DNA of 64,000 bases from Pseudorasbora parva (taxonomy: Eukaryota > Chordata > Actinopteri > Cypriniformes > Gobionidae): contig NC_090172.1 of assembly GCF_024679245.1 (NCBI RefSeq), forward strand, positions 44,250,054-44,314,053, read 5' to 3'. Both the position numbers and the translations under genes were made by a program. The notes beneath the pieces were generated by a model that had not been told where the DNA came from, searched no databases, and saw only the letters and a program-made list of their open reading frames with translations. This document shows, piece after piece, positions 46,446-59,105 of the stretch. The first letter of the stretch is position 1, and each line of letters opens with the position of its first letter.

Positions 46446-48000
46446 CGTTTTTTTTCTATAGACTGTACTCACAAAGATATAACGATCAAGATAAACTTAA
46501 AAATTCGCTGGAGTTGTCCTTTAAGTTGTTTTATGCAACCAGTAGAACCAAATCAAATTAAATAAGTTCAATCAAATGAACTTTTCTGAGTATTTAGAAT
46601 TTTCTTTTTCTTTTGAGTTCACAAAACTTTCATTGTTTTGAGTGTTATGAACTAAGTGACCTAAATTATATTCAGCAAGCAAGTTAGCTATGCTAATGCT
46701 ATCAAAGCACTGTGGTACCAATTAGCAAGGTAGCATTTAATGAAGGTGCAAGTTAAAGCTAGCCAAGTTTAGAAATTTTGGACAAACATGACAAAAATAT
46801 ACAGAAAAATATTTTCTGGTTCTCTGTCTGTTGTGCATGGTTAAACCTTTAAATTCACATATCCCAGAGTCCCTGGAAACCAGATTTTATTAATCCCTTT
46901 GGAGGTTTAAGCCCTGTTATCCTGCTGCTAACATACACTCTCCATGATCTCTTTATGTGATCTCTCGCTCTCTCCCTTTGGTGCATAAGCGTTATTTTCC
47001 TCTCCGCAGTATGAGCTGATAGCCCCCTCATTACGCACGGCAGGGGAACATCAACATGCTTTTTCCTAGCAGAGATTAACATGCAGAGCTGGTCATAAGC
47101 AATCAACTGAGCTGGTGTTGGCAGTCCACTTCACGACCACTCGTTCCCCTCCCTTTATCTTCTTTCTTGTCTTCTCCTCCCTTTTCGTACCTCTTCAGTG
47201 TGCATTTGTTGTTCTGTGTAACCCAGTACTGCTCTACTAACCCAATTTGACATAATCTCAGTGCTGTGCTGTAATGCACAGTGGGAGTGTTTGTGTAAGT
47301 GCTGTCTGGATCTCTGTGGGTGTGTGTCTGTGCGCTCGTGTGTGTCTATTACGTAAATGCGATCATCATCTCTTGTAAGCCTGTCAGCCAGAAATAGACT
47401 GATGGAAAAATACAAAAGAAAGAGTGTTGTGAAGAATGTAAAAATGAGACAGAGGAAAATGGACTAGAAAGGCGATTGAATATAATGTGAAACTCTACCT
47501 GCCTAATGCTCGATATTCTCCAATTCCTTTTGCTTCCTTATGAAACGGAAGTTTTTTTTTCCTTCATCCCTATTGTGACATAAAGTATGTCCAAGTTAAA
47601 CAGCTTTTCGAACTAGAAAAAATGTTGGGTGGGACTTGGGGAATTGATTGAATTGTCAGATCATTGTGGTTATTGCTGTGGTTAATGTGAGTGTCAGGTT
47701 GTCCCGCCCTCACACCAGTAAACTGGTCGTCAGAGAGCAGAAGAGATGACGCTGCAAGAGGGAGGGGAGTTTATTTTGATGAAAGATTATGAGGGCACAT
47801 GAATAAAAAAAAATGTGCACTGATAAATCATTTTATAACAAGCACTGCAATATTCCATAAAAAAACGCAACATCTGCTAAATGGGGTTGAATAGCAGAGG
47901 TTGCTTGCTGCTTTGACCTATCCACCTTATTCCTGATGAGCGTACTGTGTTTTGAATTATTAGTGGAATTCAGGATTCGAATAAGTTTCGGAATTTTTTT
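46446..48000. other. Low-repeat rora intron sequence
   Basis: No transposon ends are seen. 46,830-47,130 is of mixed composition (cagagtccctggaaaccag, ctgatagccccctcattacg, gcagagctggtcataagcaa) and may be regulatory. No exon is supported. Confidence 0.4.
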
Positions 48001-48029
48001 TTTTTTAGTATGGCCCTTAATGACTTCAT

Positions 48030-50345
48030 AAATGGTTGTATGGGCACTTCTCCCGGAAGATCACGCCCATCAACGAGCTTCGTTTAGTTGCAGGAGGCAT
48101 CGGCAGATGACAAAACTAACAAAACTATCATTTTGTTTTTAGACCACGAAATCAACAATGTCACTAAATAAGTGTTTCTGGTTGTGAGGGAAAGATAACC
48201 TTGTTCAGCTTCCAAAAATAACCCAGCGTTAAGGAAACTGTGGATGCAGTTTGTTTTTCTAGAGCAGCAACAGCGTTCTGCTAGTGTGCTTGTTTGTTCC
48301 CAGACATGAGTTAAAACAGCAGGCGTTGAGTGAAACTACATCAGATGTCAGTGTTTTGTTGGCAGTCGGTGTGTAAGTGCATAAAATGTAAACAACCCGA
48401 ATTTAGAGTGAATAGAAAGTTATCCAATAATAATTCCATGATGCATTTTGTGTGTGTGTGCTCGTGTTACTTTAACTATAAATAGGCCTTTTTAAAGGCC
48501 TCTTATAAAGACTCTTCGGAGATGTGAAGAATGCAATGCTACTCTTTAGGCATCCAAGATTAACATGAGACTGGCAGAAACTGTGTATGTACCTTTTAAT
48601 GATTCAGGGCTCCAAAAAATTGATTACAACAAAACTAAGTTGTCTGGGGTACGGTTTGAACTCAATCGTATTCATTTGCAGAAGTGAACTGCTGTTAATG
48701 ACATATAATTTAATAAAATGTGTGTTTTTGTGTGTTTCCCTCACTTTCTTGATGAGCGGGACTGGCGTACTGCAAGCAGAAAACTGTAAATTTAATTTCT
48801 GCTCACCTTCATCGTTTGGAGGGTTAGACACAGATAGACGCACGCAAGTGCTGTTACATACTGAAACTTTGGAAACAAAACCAATAGTTCAAATGCAAAA
48901 AAGTGAGGATGAGCAACGCTATGCCTTTTCTCCTGTGCTGCCGTTACCAAGCAACTCTGGTTCAGACCAGGCATTCGAACCGAGTGTGAAGGTCCCCGTA
49001 AGTATAGACCATAAATATACATCATACAAATGTAACTGCAAAATGTCTCATGGTTTAGTGAGGGAGTTAGCTGTAAGCTCGGTTATGGCACTGAACAAAT
49101 TGCTGTCTTATTTTTATTTTTTTGGGACTTATTTTAAGGTCGATTGGCATTAGTTTGCAAATCGATTCGAACTGTTTTTCTTGTTGCAAACTTGTGATGG
49201 GAACATTAGATTAGATCCTTCAGTTACTTTAAGTGACAGATGCAAACATGGACTGCTCAATATATCTGACAAAACTATAGACGTTCAGTAACCTGCCGTC
49301 TTCATACTCAGTATATGAGTATGATACTGCTCCTTTCGGCTGTGATTATGGGATGTGTTTCAACCAAACCAGGAAAGAAAATTCCTCTGTGTCACTGGTC
49401 ATTATATAGATCAGTGTCTTTGCACTCAATTGGAGCTGCACTACAACCAATCAGAGAAACGGAGTAAGTGGCTCACGGTGGAAGAATTTGAGGATGAGTG
49501 TAAACGAATTCTTGCTGGTGTTGTAAAAAGAATTTCCGGATACACTTACCAACACGATCATCATTTTTTACAGTAATGGTGAATGCATATACGTTCTCCG
49601 TGCTAGTTCTCCATTAAGGATTACAACGAATTCAGCTTAAGCACTTTTTAGGGACGCTTTTTGGTATCATTTGTCCATCATCATATAAAGCCCGTCCTGA
49701 CAATTTGATTGCTCCACAACGGATAAAGTCCAGACTAAACTTCCTGACCTCAAATGTTGTGGGCGGGGCTAAGTTCGGCAGGCATCCAGACCTTCACAGA
49801 TTTATCAACGATTGCCTAGATTTAATATTATTATTTATCGCAGTCATATAGTCAGTTATTATTTGTCACATTTGTGACTGGTTTAGTTGGCCTTTAAATT
49901 GGCAAGTATGCACTGTGCAGTACATTTTTATTTTTATTTTATTTAGATAAAAATAAATAATTCATAATAAATCCAATTCATATAGCAAATTACATTTATT
50001 GATATCAGTAATCTGAGTAAATAATTGTTCCGCCAAGTAATATAGTTCATCAGCTTAGCCATTGTTTGTACTGGCCAAACAAAGTAGAAACTTGGCACAT
50101 TAATATAGAATCTAATCAGATTCCAAAGTCTGTAATATTTGTTTTATAACATTGCTTTAATGCTGCATCAATTTTGTTTGACGTTGATGAATTCAGGGGT
50201 TTATGATTATGTTTGTGCCCCAGGGTGTGTGCAGAGCCAGAGCCGTGTGAGTGTAAAGCCTGTCATGGATGTCAGTGAAATCTTCAAACCTGAGAATTTC
50301 GAAGAGAGAATATTTATCAGTGTAACTGGCAGTCACTGATACCAG
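48030..50345 (+). other. Possible decayed transposon with THAP-like remnant
   Basis: At 48,155-48,290 a frame reads MSLNKCFWL, stop, GKDNLVQLPK, and after a frame change LRKLWMQFVF, reminiscent of the THAP zinc-finger start in fish P/Kolobok-type transposases. Three longer frames follow: 48,587-49,153 (188 codons), 49,355-49,576 (73 codons, KRSKWLTVEEFEDECKRILA) and 50,139-50,339 (66 codons, MDVSEIFKPENFEERIFISV). I do not recognise a domain in them. They may be unlinked. Host exons are not excluded. Confidence 0.25.
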
Positions 50346-50620
50346 CACAGCTAAGAGTTTTTAAGGGCTAGTTCACCCAAAAATAAAAATTCTCTTATCA
50401 TTTACTCACCAAGTTATTCCAAATAGAAAGATATTTTTTGAAGAATATGGTTAACCAGTTGTTGGGGAGATTCACATAGTATGAAAAAAGAGACATTATT
50501 CAAGATCAAAATTCAAAATCATCTTTTGTGTTCAGCGGAAGAAAGCAATTCCTTCAGGTTTGGAAAGAATTGAGGGTAAGTAAATTATGACAGAATGTGG
50601 ATTTTTGGGTGATCTATCTC
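50345..50620. repeat. gggctagttcacccaaaaataaaa-type fish repeat
   Basis: Starts aagggctagttcacccaaaa and ends gtaagtaaattatgacagaatgtgga then gggtgatctatctctttt, an imperfect inverse of the start. The same end motif occurs at 13,496, 18,808, 24,137 and 53,085. Confidence 0.65.
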
Positions 50621-50929
50621 TTTTAAAAACAACTGAAAGTGTCAAACAGAGTGTAAAAGAGAAAGGAAAGGAGGGGAATGAGTGAGTTGTAACAATTTTA
50701 TGGCCTGCATTCCAGTTTCATAAAAGAATGTGTAAGAAAAACAGGTCCTGTGAGCATTAGCGTCCATTTGAACCCTTTGACCCTTGCAATACTATTGTTG
50801 TAGTGATTTGTACAATGCCTTTTTTTGGTCAAACTAGCAATTAAAGTGGTCTTGCAAACACAGAGAATTAGATAGTGACAATGATTTCTTCTTGTGGTTT
50901 TCAATATTTTTCAGAATAGAACAAAATAC

Positions 50930-51011
50930 AGCTCTGGAAAGAAATTAAGAGACCACTTAACATGGAGAAATCATGTTAAGTGGTCTCTTAATTCTTTTCC
51001 AAAGCTGTAGA
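50930..51011. repeat. 82-bp near-perfect palindrome made of two Tc1-type termini
   Basis: acagctctggaaagaaatta then agagaccacttaacat is followed after about 10 nt by atgttaagtggtctcttaat then tcttttccaaagctgt. The arms are about 36 nt. This is the terminus of a known fish Tc1-like element with no interior. Confidence 0.85.
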
Positions 51012-51224
51012 AAACTGTATTAACTGTACAACTGATATTTTTAAGAAATGTTCTCTCGATAAACAACAGCTGTCATAAATACATGCCTAATAATTATACA
51101 AAAATCAATTGTTATTTGTTACTATAGTAATGGCTTTTGCCTAATTACATGAAACTAAACCAAACCTACCCTAATAATTAATAATACATTTATTATATAT
51201 TTATATACAGTGCTCCATTTGATT

Positions 51225-51226
<2 letters not shown>

Positions 51227-51276
<50 letters not shown>

Positions 51277-51300
51277 TATATTATATATATATAATATACA
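51227..51300. repeat. (TA)n microsatellite
   Basis: About 22 TA units followed by imperfect tatata runs and a short CA tract. It abuts the truncated Tc1 element and may have replaced its left end. Confidence 0.93.
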
Positions 51301-51304
51301 CACA

Positions 51305-52105
51305 CACTCACACATCCTGCTGGAAGTAGCCCTCAGAGGATGGGTACATGGTGGTCATAAATGGATGGACATGGTCAGGAACAATGCTCAGGTAGGCCGT
51401 GGCATTTAAACGATGCCCAATTGGCACTAAGAGGTCTAAAGTGTGCCAAGAAAACATCCCCCACACTATTACACCACCACCACCAGCCTGCACAGTGGTA
51501 ACAAGGCATGATGGATCCATGTTCTCTTCTGTTGACGCCAAATTCTGACTCTACCATCTGAATATCTCAGAAACAGAAATCGAGACTCATCAGACCAGGC
51601 AACATTTTTCCAGTCTTCAACTGTCCAATTTTGGTGAGCTCATGCAAATTGTAGCCTCTTTTTCCTATTTGTAGTGGAGATGAGTGGTTCCCGGTGGGGT
51701 CTTCTGCTGTTGTAGCCCATCCGCCTCTAGGTTGTGCGTGTTGTGGTTTTCACAAATGCTTTGCTGCATACCTCGGTTGTAACGAGTGGTTATTTCAGTC
51801 AAAGTGGCTCTTCTATCAGCTTGAATCAGTCGGCCCATTCTCCTCTGACCTCTAGCATCAACAAGGCATTTTCACCCACAGGACTGCTACATACTGGGTG
51901 TTTTTCCCTTTTCACACCATTCTTTGTAAACCCTAGAAATGGTTGTGCGTGAAAATCCCAGTAACTGAGCAGATTGGGGGTCATTGTCTTGACCAGGAAA
52001 GCACCCCTAAATGGATTGAAGCAACTGCTATGTGATTGGTTGATTAGATAATTGGATTAATGAGAAATTAAACAGGAGTTCCTAATAATCCTTCAGGTGA
52101 GTGTG
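51305..52105 (-). pseudogene. Truncated Tc1-like transposon with transposase remnant
   Basis: The minus strand reads a Tc1 transposase core at 51,541-51,308: GGGGVIVWGMFSWHTLDLLV and YLSIVPDHVHPFMTTMYPSS, ending at GYFQQDV where the catalytic D-containing motif is cut by the microsatellite. Upstream N-terminal parts are present but frame-broken (51,560-52,000). The right terminus is aacaggagttcctaataatc then cttcaggtgagtg (52,070-52,102). The region coding for the C-terminal third and the left terminus are absent. Confidence 0.85.
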
Positions 52106-52114
52106 TGTATGTAT

Positions 52115-53100
52115 GTATGTATTAGTGATGCCACAATACTCAATATAATATTGAACCGTTCGGTACGGCATTAACGGTTCAATACGCGCTGGTGAATTGC
52201 GTTTTTTTTTTCAGTTTTGCATTTAATTAAAAAATGTTGCAAACAATGGACCATATGAGATTCCAAGTCACAGTTCATCACTTAGCAGAGCGCTCGTGGC
52301 TCAACCGGTCAAGACTGTTTTCCAAGGTGGCGCCTGTCCGTGAACGCGTAATGCACTGTGTTTATAAAGTATCTTCTTATTAAACTGTTTGTACTCTTAC
52401 AAAGTTCTCAATGCTTCGGTTTGCATGTAGTGACCCCTTATTATGCTACTGTGTTAGTGTGAGGCTTTTTTTTAGCCTTGTTAGTGATATTAACTAGCGA
52501 TTTAATTTTACTACTGTGTGCCCCATAGACTAGTGTTATAAGCTAATCTGTTTTTAGAGATAAAACTCTTTACATTCGATTTCCATAAAAATGCACCCCA
52601 GAGAACGATCTACTCTGTAACCATCTGTTAATTACACCTAGGTTTAACATTTCTTAACTTATTTTGATGAGTTAAAACAATGTAAACACATATGTTGTCA
52701 TAACTTATTGAACATATAATTTTTTACTGTGTAGTTATTCACATTCAGGAAAGTTCATTATTTTAAACAATCAATTTGCGTGCTTATCCACGTTTTTAAC
52801 AGGCGCTTTTCCAGTGTGCGCACTGACTGCCTGTCAAACACATGATTACTGGACTAAGTAGTCGTATTACTGCGTTAATACTGTCAAATACACACAAGGT
52901 TTACATAAACACAGTCGGTTATGTCTAAAGTGAAAGTAAAATCGGCATGTCTGTATATTAGATGCACGCAGGTCTTAAATTGGCAGCAGCGCAGCCAAGT
53001 GAACACGCGTTGACCTCTAAAATTGTCATTATTTACTCACTCTAATATTGTTCTAAACCTGTATTTATTTCTGGAGGTTTTATTTTTGAGTTAACTATCC
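52115..53100. repeat. Unassigned DNA-repeat-like sequence
   Basis: Begins with the fish repeat motif gatgccacaatactcaatat and gaaccgttcggtacggc, and ends with gttaactatccctttaa. Some of it may be several fragments. No coding potential is seen. Confidence 0.4.
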
Positions 53101-53309
53101 CTTTAATGTTAATACAACAACAAATGATAGAGAAAATCTATCACTGCTCTTGACTGAAAAACTAATACAGTAGCTAAGAATCGTTTTTATTAAAGTAAAG
53201 TTCTTGGTTTAAGTAAGGTTTTTCAGTTATTTTAAGTAAAATAAAGAAAGAGTATTGCAATCAAAAATAGTATTTTTTTTTCTCCTTAACTTATTGCTGT
53301 TCCTGTGGC

Positions 53310-53455
53310 TTATATATTATATATATATAAATGCTGTTCTTTTGAACTTTGTTCATCAAAGAGTCCAGAAAAAAATATGTATCATGGTTTTCACAGAAAT
53401 ATTAAGCAGTATAACTGTTTTCAACATTAAAGAAATACAAATGTTTTGTTCGTTC
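53310..53455 (+). repeat. Dispersed cyprinid repeat, partial copy 6
   Basis: aaatgctgttcttttgaact, ttcatcaaagagtccagaaa and atattaagcagtataactgt then ttcaacatta match the family listed at 985-1500. Confidence 0.65.
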
Positions 53456-56190
53456 GTTCATTCATTCATTGGTAAGCAGCTTAGGTTGTAGAGATGTATA
53501 ATTTCAGCGTACGAGGGAGAAGGTTTTGGGATTTTGGGATTTGTGTTGTTTGTTCAGGGAATGAATCTTTGTGGATCATGTTTTTGATTGAAGATCTCTC
53601 TTATCATGGATTTTGTGCTTTGAGCGCTATAAATACTTCATCAGTCACATCAAACAAAAGACTCCACATCATCAGGACTACTTCATAAAATAAAATTAAA
53701 AAAAGCTTTTCAAAAAATCTTTGAATTTCTGATGTGGGGACATGAGTTTTTAAACATGGTGATATATTGCCCCAACCTGATTAAACATTAAACCTGAACA
53801 ATGAATAAAACATAGCAGATTCTTAAGTTAAAACCTCAAAGATTTATGTACTCACATCCCTAACTAACCCTCAACACGGTCAGCTCATATGAATATATCT
53901 GTTTCAAAATAATGTGCAACTCCAACCTGACATGAGCCCATTCAACTCTTAATAACTCAAAAGTACCAAATCTGATTTGATAAAATCAGAGGATTAAGTA
54001 ATCAGACCCCAGGGTTTGAGCTGAAGAGACCATATGTTTATTTCACTACAACAGTAAAGCAGTCATCATAAATGCTGACATTTTATAAAATGTGTAAGGG
54101 TATATTGATCATTTATTACCATTGTTAAACAACTGTGTAAAGAAGCTTTATTGGGCACATTATTGGATGATGTCAGTCCTCCTAGTGTCCGGTTTAAACA
54201 GGATTGAGAAAAGCACCAAGTCTTCACCTCAATCCTGAGGCAGTTTCTGTGTCATTCAGCTCCGACTAATCTCTCAAAAAGATTGAAAGCACACATGTTC
54301 ACCCCTAAAAGCCATCCTAAAAAATTTAATAACCCAATATGCCCTGCATCCTGCCAACTGACACACATTTTGAAATACACTAGGCTGTGTCCTCCCTGTC
54401 TCTTTTTTTTTTTGTGTGTGTGCAGGTGTTATATTGTAGCATAATTAATCATGCAGTGAGTAATAGATGATGAAGCCTTGGGTATATAAGTATAGTATAA
54501 ATTAGTGTTGTCAATCGATTAAAAAAATTAACTAATTAATCGCACATTTTTCTGTAATTCTCTCCAAATGTATGTATAAACAATTTAAAAGCAGTTTATT
54601 TTAAATATTTATTGCAAAGGTATCTTTTTATGAATGAAGGCTAGTATCGAGTAAATTTTACAGGGTACAAGCTGTCCGTCTGACCTTTGCTTTCCATAAT
54701 GTTTTAGTGTTATTGCAGTCTAATCCTCTCAAGCTTCAGCCATTTTTTTTTCATGCACATCCACATAGACATGCTCTCTGTTCTTAGGAGCCAAACTCAG
54801 CATGGAAGGAGAATTACAGGGAAATTTCAATATGAACAGACAGAAACAAAGAGACTCAGGGGGAGGCTGTTTGAGACTGAGACAGAGGAGTTAAACCAAT
54901 TAGAAATGGATGGAAAGAACAACGACTGGAGATTCGCTGTCATTTCACTGCTGAGTATCATCAGATCTGAAGCCCCCTCTTTGGTAGCGTTGTGAATATA
55001 GAAATTATACAAAGCAGGCTTGTTGTTTTCATGCCTCTTCTGTTTCATTTAATAAATAGATTGATAAATAAAGGTTTGCAGTCAGATTCACTCTTTTCAT
55101 CATTCTGATTTTCAGCTGGAGAGGAATAATGAATGTGTCTGCCCAAAAGCCGTAAGCCAGAACATTTGTTCTGGTCCAGCTGAAAATAACACATGAGAGA
55201 AAGAGCTAAGAAAAGAGAAAGCTCTTCTCATCAGTTTAATGAATAGTCTGGTTTATATAAAGTCATTATAATCTCCTTCTTAAGATCCTACAGTCAGAAT
55301 CTAACGATACACATTTTAATACAGCTACTTGAGGTTTTCAACATTATCACTTTCGTAGCCGTGATGAAAATAATTCTTGAAAAATATAAGCATTTTCACG
55401 TAATACCAAGTACCAGTTATTTTTGGTACCTGCTGATAGACGGTTGCTTTCAAAAGTGGTCTGTGAAGAGCATCAAAGATTTCGATTTACAACGCTTGTT
55501 TTTGAAGAACTGAGCATTGTAACCAATCAAAGTCAGATCTGTTGCGTACATTAATGCAGTGGCCAATCATTAGTGTTTTATGCTAAACAGTGTGTAGACC
55601 AGACACAAGCTGCACAATGAAATGCATCAAAAGCAAATAGAACCCATTATAATCAGCAATGCTGTCTACACTGGATGCGGCACAGCACTACAAATTCTAG
55701 ACTGTAAACTGATGCCCCATTCTATTTACTTACTTCAGAAACTCACGCTACTAGTGATATGACGAACAAGTGGATTTGCACCAGTTGCTTTGTTGCATCT
55801 AGTGTAGACAGCCGAGATGTTGCAATGAGATGTGACATAACAGCTGTCACGTCCGGTGTAGATACGGTGTTAGTCAAAATCATAGACCGTAAAAAAATAT
55901 GGACAACGCGACTTCATCTGTTTCCGCTGACCAGAGTTGAAGCTTTCAGACGCCTCACACGGAGCTGACATCTTGGGAGTGGAGTCTGCGCAGTAGAGAG
56001 CAGGAAGTACAGCCGTGATATCAAAAGCCCACCCACAGATGCAGAACAATTAATTATGTTGGTGTGAAGTAAACAGTTATGCAAAAGTAGAAATTAAAGC
56101 TAAAGCTCCAATCTGCTCCCAAAAATCCAGAAAAAAGTCCATTAGTGCCTCAGTGACAAACTCACTCAGAGAAGACATCGATCTCAGCTG
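53456..56190. other. Mostly unassigned rora intron sequence
   Basis: No transposon boundaries or exons are supported. 55,110-55,190 has an imperfect inverted repeat (cagctggag ... ccagctg) around a purine-rich segment. An 80-codon frame at 54,753-54,995 has no recognisable similarity. Confidence 0.4.
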
Positions 56191-56289
56191 TCAATCATGA
56201 GGCCCCCCCAATTTGATTGTTTAGTTTGCTTCGCGTTCATTATAAAACACGGAGGGGCGACTATACTGAGACCACCTGGGGGCAATCGA

Positions 56290-57840
56290 GGCACGGAGGT
56301 TTATTTTCTTAGAGGAGTGCTGCAGGCTTGTAGCCTGGTCTTACCAGACTCTCATACCTTTCATTTGTACATAGGGTCTGGTCACTCTCCATTGACAAGT
56401 GCTTATTTCCGCAAAGGCGGGTACTCTGTTGAAGTTTAAAACTATTGGATTCTGCCCTGAGTCACTCTGGATCTGCCATAACCAATCGCTAACGTTTGGT
56501 CGTGAATAAGTCATGCACCCTTGCCTGTTTCACACAAATCTGTCAAAATAAATGTGCACTTGTGCAGGCCACCTCAGTGATAAAACTATAGGATGAAACC
56601 TAAAACTGGTGCATTCGGATTGTGATTTATTCACGCCACGGTGGAGGGGAGAGTTTTCTGATTGGGAACGTGCTGCTCACGTGGTCCGTAACATGATTTT
56701 ATGTTGTAAATAAAATGTCATATGCTTGGGATGATAATAAATGCTGCTATAAATAATGGACCAATTCAAATGTTTAAGTGCTTATATTTTAATTAGTTTG
56801 AGCGCTGATGAAATATATTGCTCATGTAGGCTAAATACTTGCCAGCATTTTAAAGGAATACAAGTCTAGAAATGCATCCAAATAGCAGCAAAACGGGACC
56901 GTACAATGCCCTGCAGTGGTCAGAACTATTTCTGAAGGAGGGACTTCATCGAACAAGGAAATCAACAGGCCGTTTTTAGGACAGAGGAAACAGCGGTATA
57001 CAGATAAGTAAATTGTGTGAAAAATACTGTGTTTTTTTACACGCGAAACATGAGCTCATGTTATATTGCACACTGTAAACATAATCAAAGCTTCGAAAAC
57101 ACGCGAAGAACGGGACCTTTAAAAACTCAGAGATGTGGATTCGAACAGCTATTACATCATCACACGACCTCAGTGTTTGTCAAAAGCCGTAGGTAATTTG
57201 GCCGGGGATTTTTACGCGGGTGGTGGGAGATAATGCTGACGGCAATAAAAAACTGACTAGCTCGGCCCCTGTAAATGATGGCAACACCTTCTGAATCTGA
57301 CCCCACGAAAAACAATTAACATCCGAATAGGGATTCAGCCAACTCCTTCACCACTAACTGAGTGAGCTGGAAAATTAAAACTTTTCCCGAATTCACCCTG
57401 TTGTGGAGGAGGGCCACAACATCATGGCCACCAACAAACCCCAGCAAAGATTGCTATTGCTCCGGCTTTAACTTCTGGATGTTCGGCAGCGGTGCCACAA
57501 CGGAATGAATGGTTTCGTTCGCATCTTTCTCCGCCACCATTACTGAACTACAACTCAAACTGGCGCACAACATCAACGTTATTGTTGTCAGCCACTCCCT
57601 CTGTTCGCTGATTGGACCGGTAAAAATGTATTCGGAGAAAACCTAAGAATACACCGCAGTCCCAGACATCGTACTGAAGGAAAATGAAAATTGAGTGGAA
57701 GTACGTAGGAGGGCAGAGCCAGGTTAGCAGGCTTGGTCATAATCCAGAGTTTTCGTTCAGTGCACACTTTATGGTGCACTGAAACTCTGCTCTGTGCGCA
57801 CTGATAACCCCTAAAATGCCTCAAATTTGGAATGTGTATG
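56290..57840. repeat. Composite of fish DNA repeats
   Basis: Contains a known motif cctggtcttaccagactctc (56,333) and, from 56,930, a block ending gaacgggacctttaaaa with TTTAA, then another block to about 57,730 (gcagagccaggttagcag). Individual boundaries could not be fixed. Confidence 0.4.
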
Positions 57841-59105
57841 TAGTAGGGGTTGCACCAACTAGTTGAGTAATCGACTAGTCGACTTTAATGCTCTGCCATG
57901 ATGCTTTAAACTTGACGTTGACTAGTCGCTGGCTTATAGAGGGCACAACAGGATAAGCAATTTCCTGACATGCAGGCTCTTTCAACAATTAAAAATGACA
58001 AATAAATGCACTCCTAGAGCTCTACACAAGACATGTTTGATTATACCATCTGGATGCTCAAAATTGATCTGGAGAATGCACGCTTATTGTACACGTAAAC
58101 CAGTGTTGGGCAGTAGCGACGCTACTAGCTTAACTACATTTTTCAGTAGCTTGTCAGTAGCTCAGTTAATTTTAAAACAGTGTAGCTTATCCAGTAGCTA
58201 ACTACATTATACAGCAAGTAGCGGAGTAGCGCGACCAAAAGCTACAGTCTGTTTTTGGGTTCTGAATCTGACGAACGACGAGAACGAGCCTGTAAGGAGC
58301 GGTGCTAAACGGTGTGACGGACGCTCAGCTCAATAATGCGCTGCACACCAGCTTCACTCCTGAGCTGCTCAGCAGTAAAACAACATTGTAAATAAACCAA
58401 ACTCAGCAGGCTACTTGCCTTACAGACATGAGATGTATCATGTGTAGGCTATAGAAAGCTTGAAATGTCCACTTTTAAACTAAACCATTCGAAATGAAAA
58501 TAAATAGACAAGCAAAGCGTCTGCACCGTTCATGCGAGCAGCTCATGATACTCACAGCGGTTCTGTTCATAATGCTGCGCTCCATCACTGCATGTGCTGT
58601 GAGTTTAACCTGCATTTGAGACTAAACCTTAGGGTGTCCACCCGTCCCGCTTTACGTGTACCGTAGGCTACAGCATTTTCACCCCTTGTCCCGCATGTCG
58701 CTAGCCTGACAAGCCAGTCCCACATCAAGCTTGTTAATAGATGAATCATTCGCCGTATCCGGTCGGCAAAACTCCAAACACATCTTCCCTTTTTAAGAAT
58801 GACTTCAGTGCCGTTCTTTGTTCTTTTCTCAGAGAAAAGCTTAACTCCAAGTCTTCCAGAGTCGCGGTCAAAGCTGATTCGAAAGACCGCCGTTCGCCAG
58901 CTTCTGTGTTTACTAGAAGAATGCAAACGCAACTCGGCCGTCGTCATTATGGCCCCGCCCACCGACTCTATACACGATGTGATTGGCCCGGCAAAAGTTT
59001 GGCGTTTACAGCTCAGATGGGTATTGAGAGTTGCTAGGCGACACTCACGGGCAGATTAAATTTGCTGCCGCTAGGGTGCTTCTAGATTTCTAGGCTAGCC
59101 TGATG
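57840..59105. repeat. Repeat cluster including a hAT-type end and a gctagcctg element
   Basis: 58,107-58,240 resembles a fish hAT terminus (cagtgttgggcagtagcgac). 58,695-59,100 is bounded by ctagcctgacaagcc and ctaggctagcctga. It contains overlapping frames of 86-125 codons on both strands that look fortuitous in this GC-richer element. Confidence 0.4.

Noticed and set aside
52260..52330. tRNA-like string agagcgctcgtggctcaacc
   Set aside because: Resembles part of a tRNA A-box region, but no matching arms or B box in the right place could be found.
54753..54995. 80-codon frame as a possible exon
   Set aside because: No similarity recognised, no convincing splice sites in frame, and located in unassigned intron sequence.
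58585..59059. Overlapping frames of 86-125 codons on both strands
   Set aside because: They lie in a GC-richer repeat bounded by ctagcctga/ctaggctagcctga; no recognisable domain, and frames are open on both strands as expected from composition.
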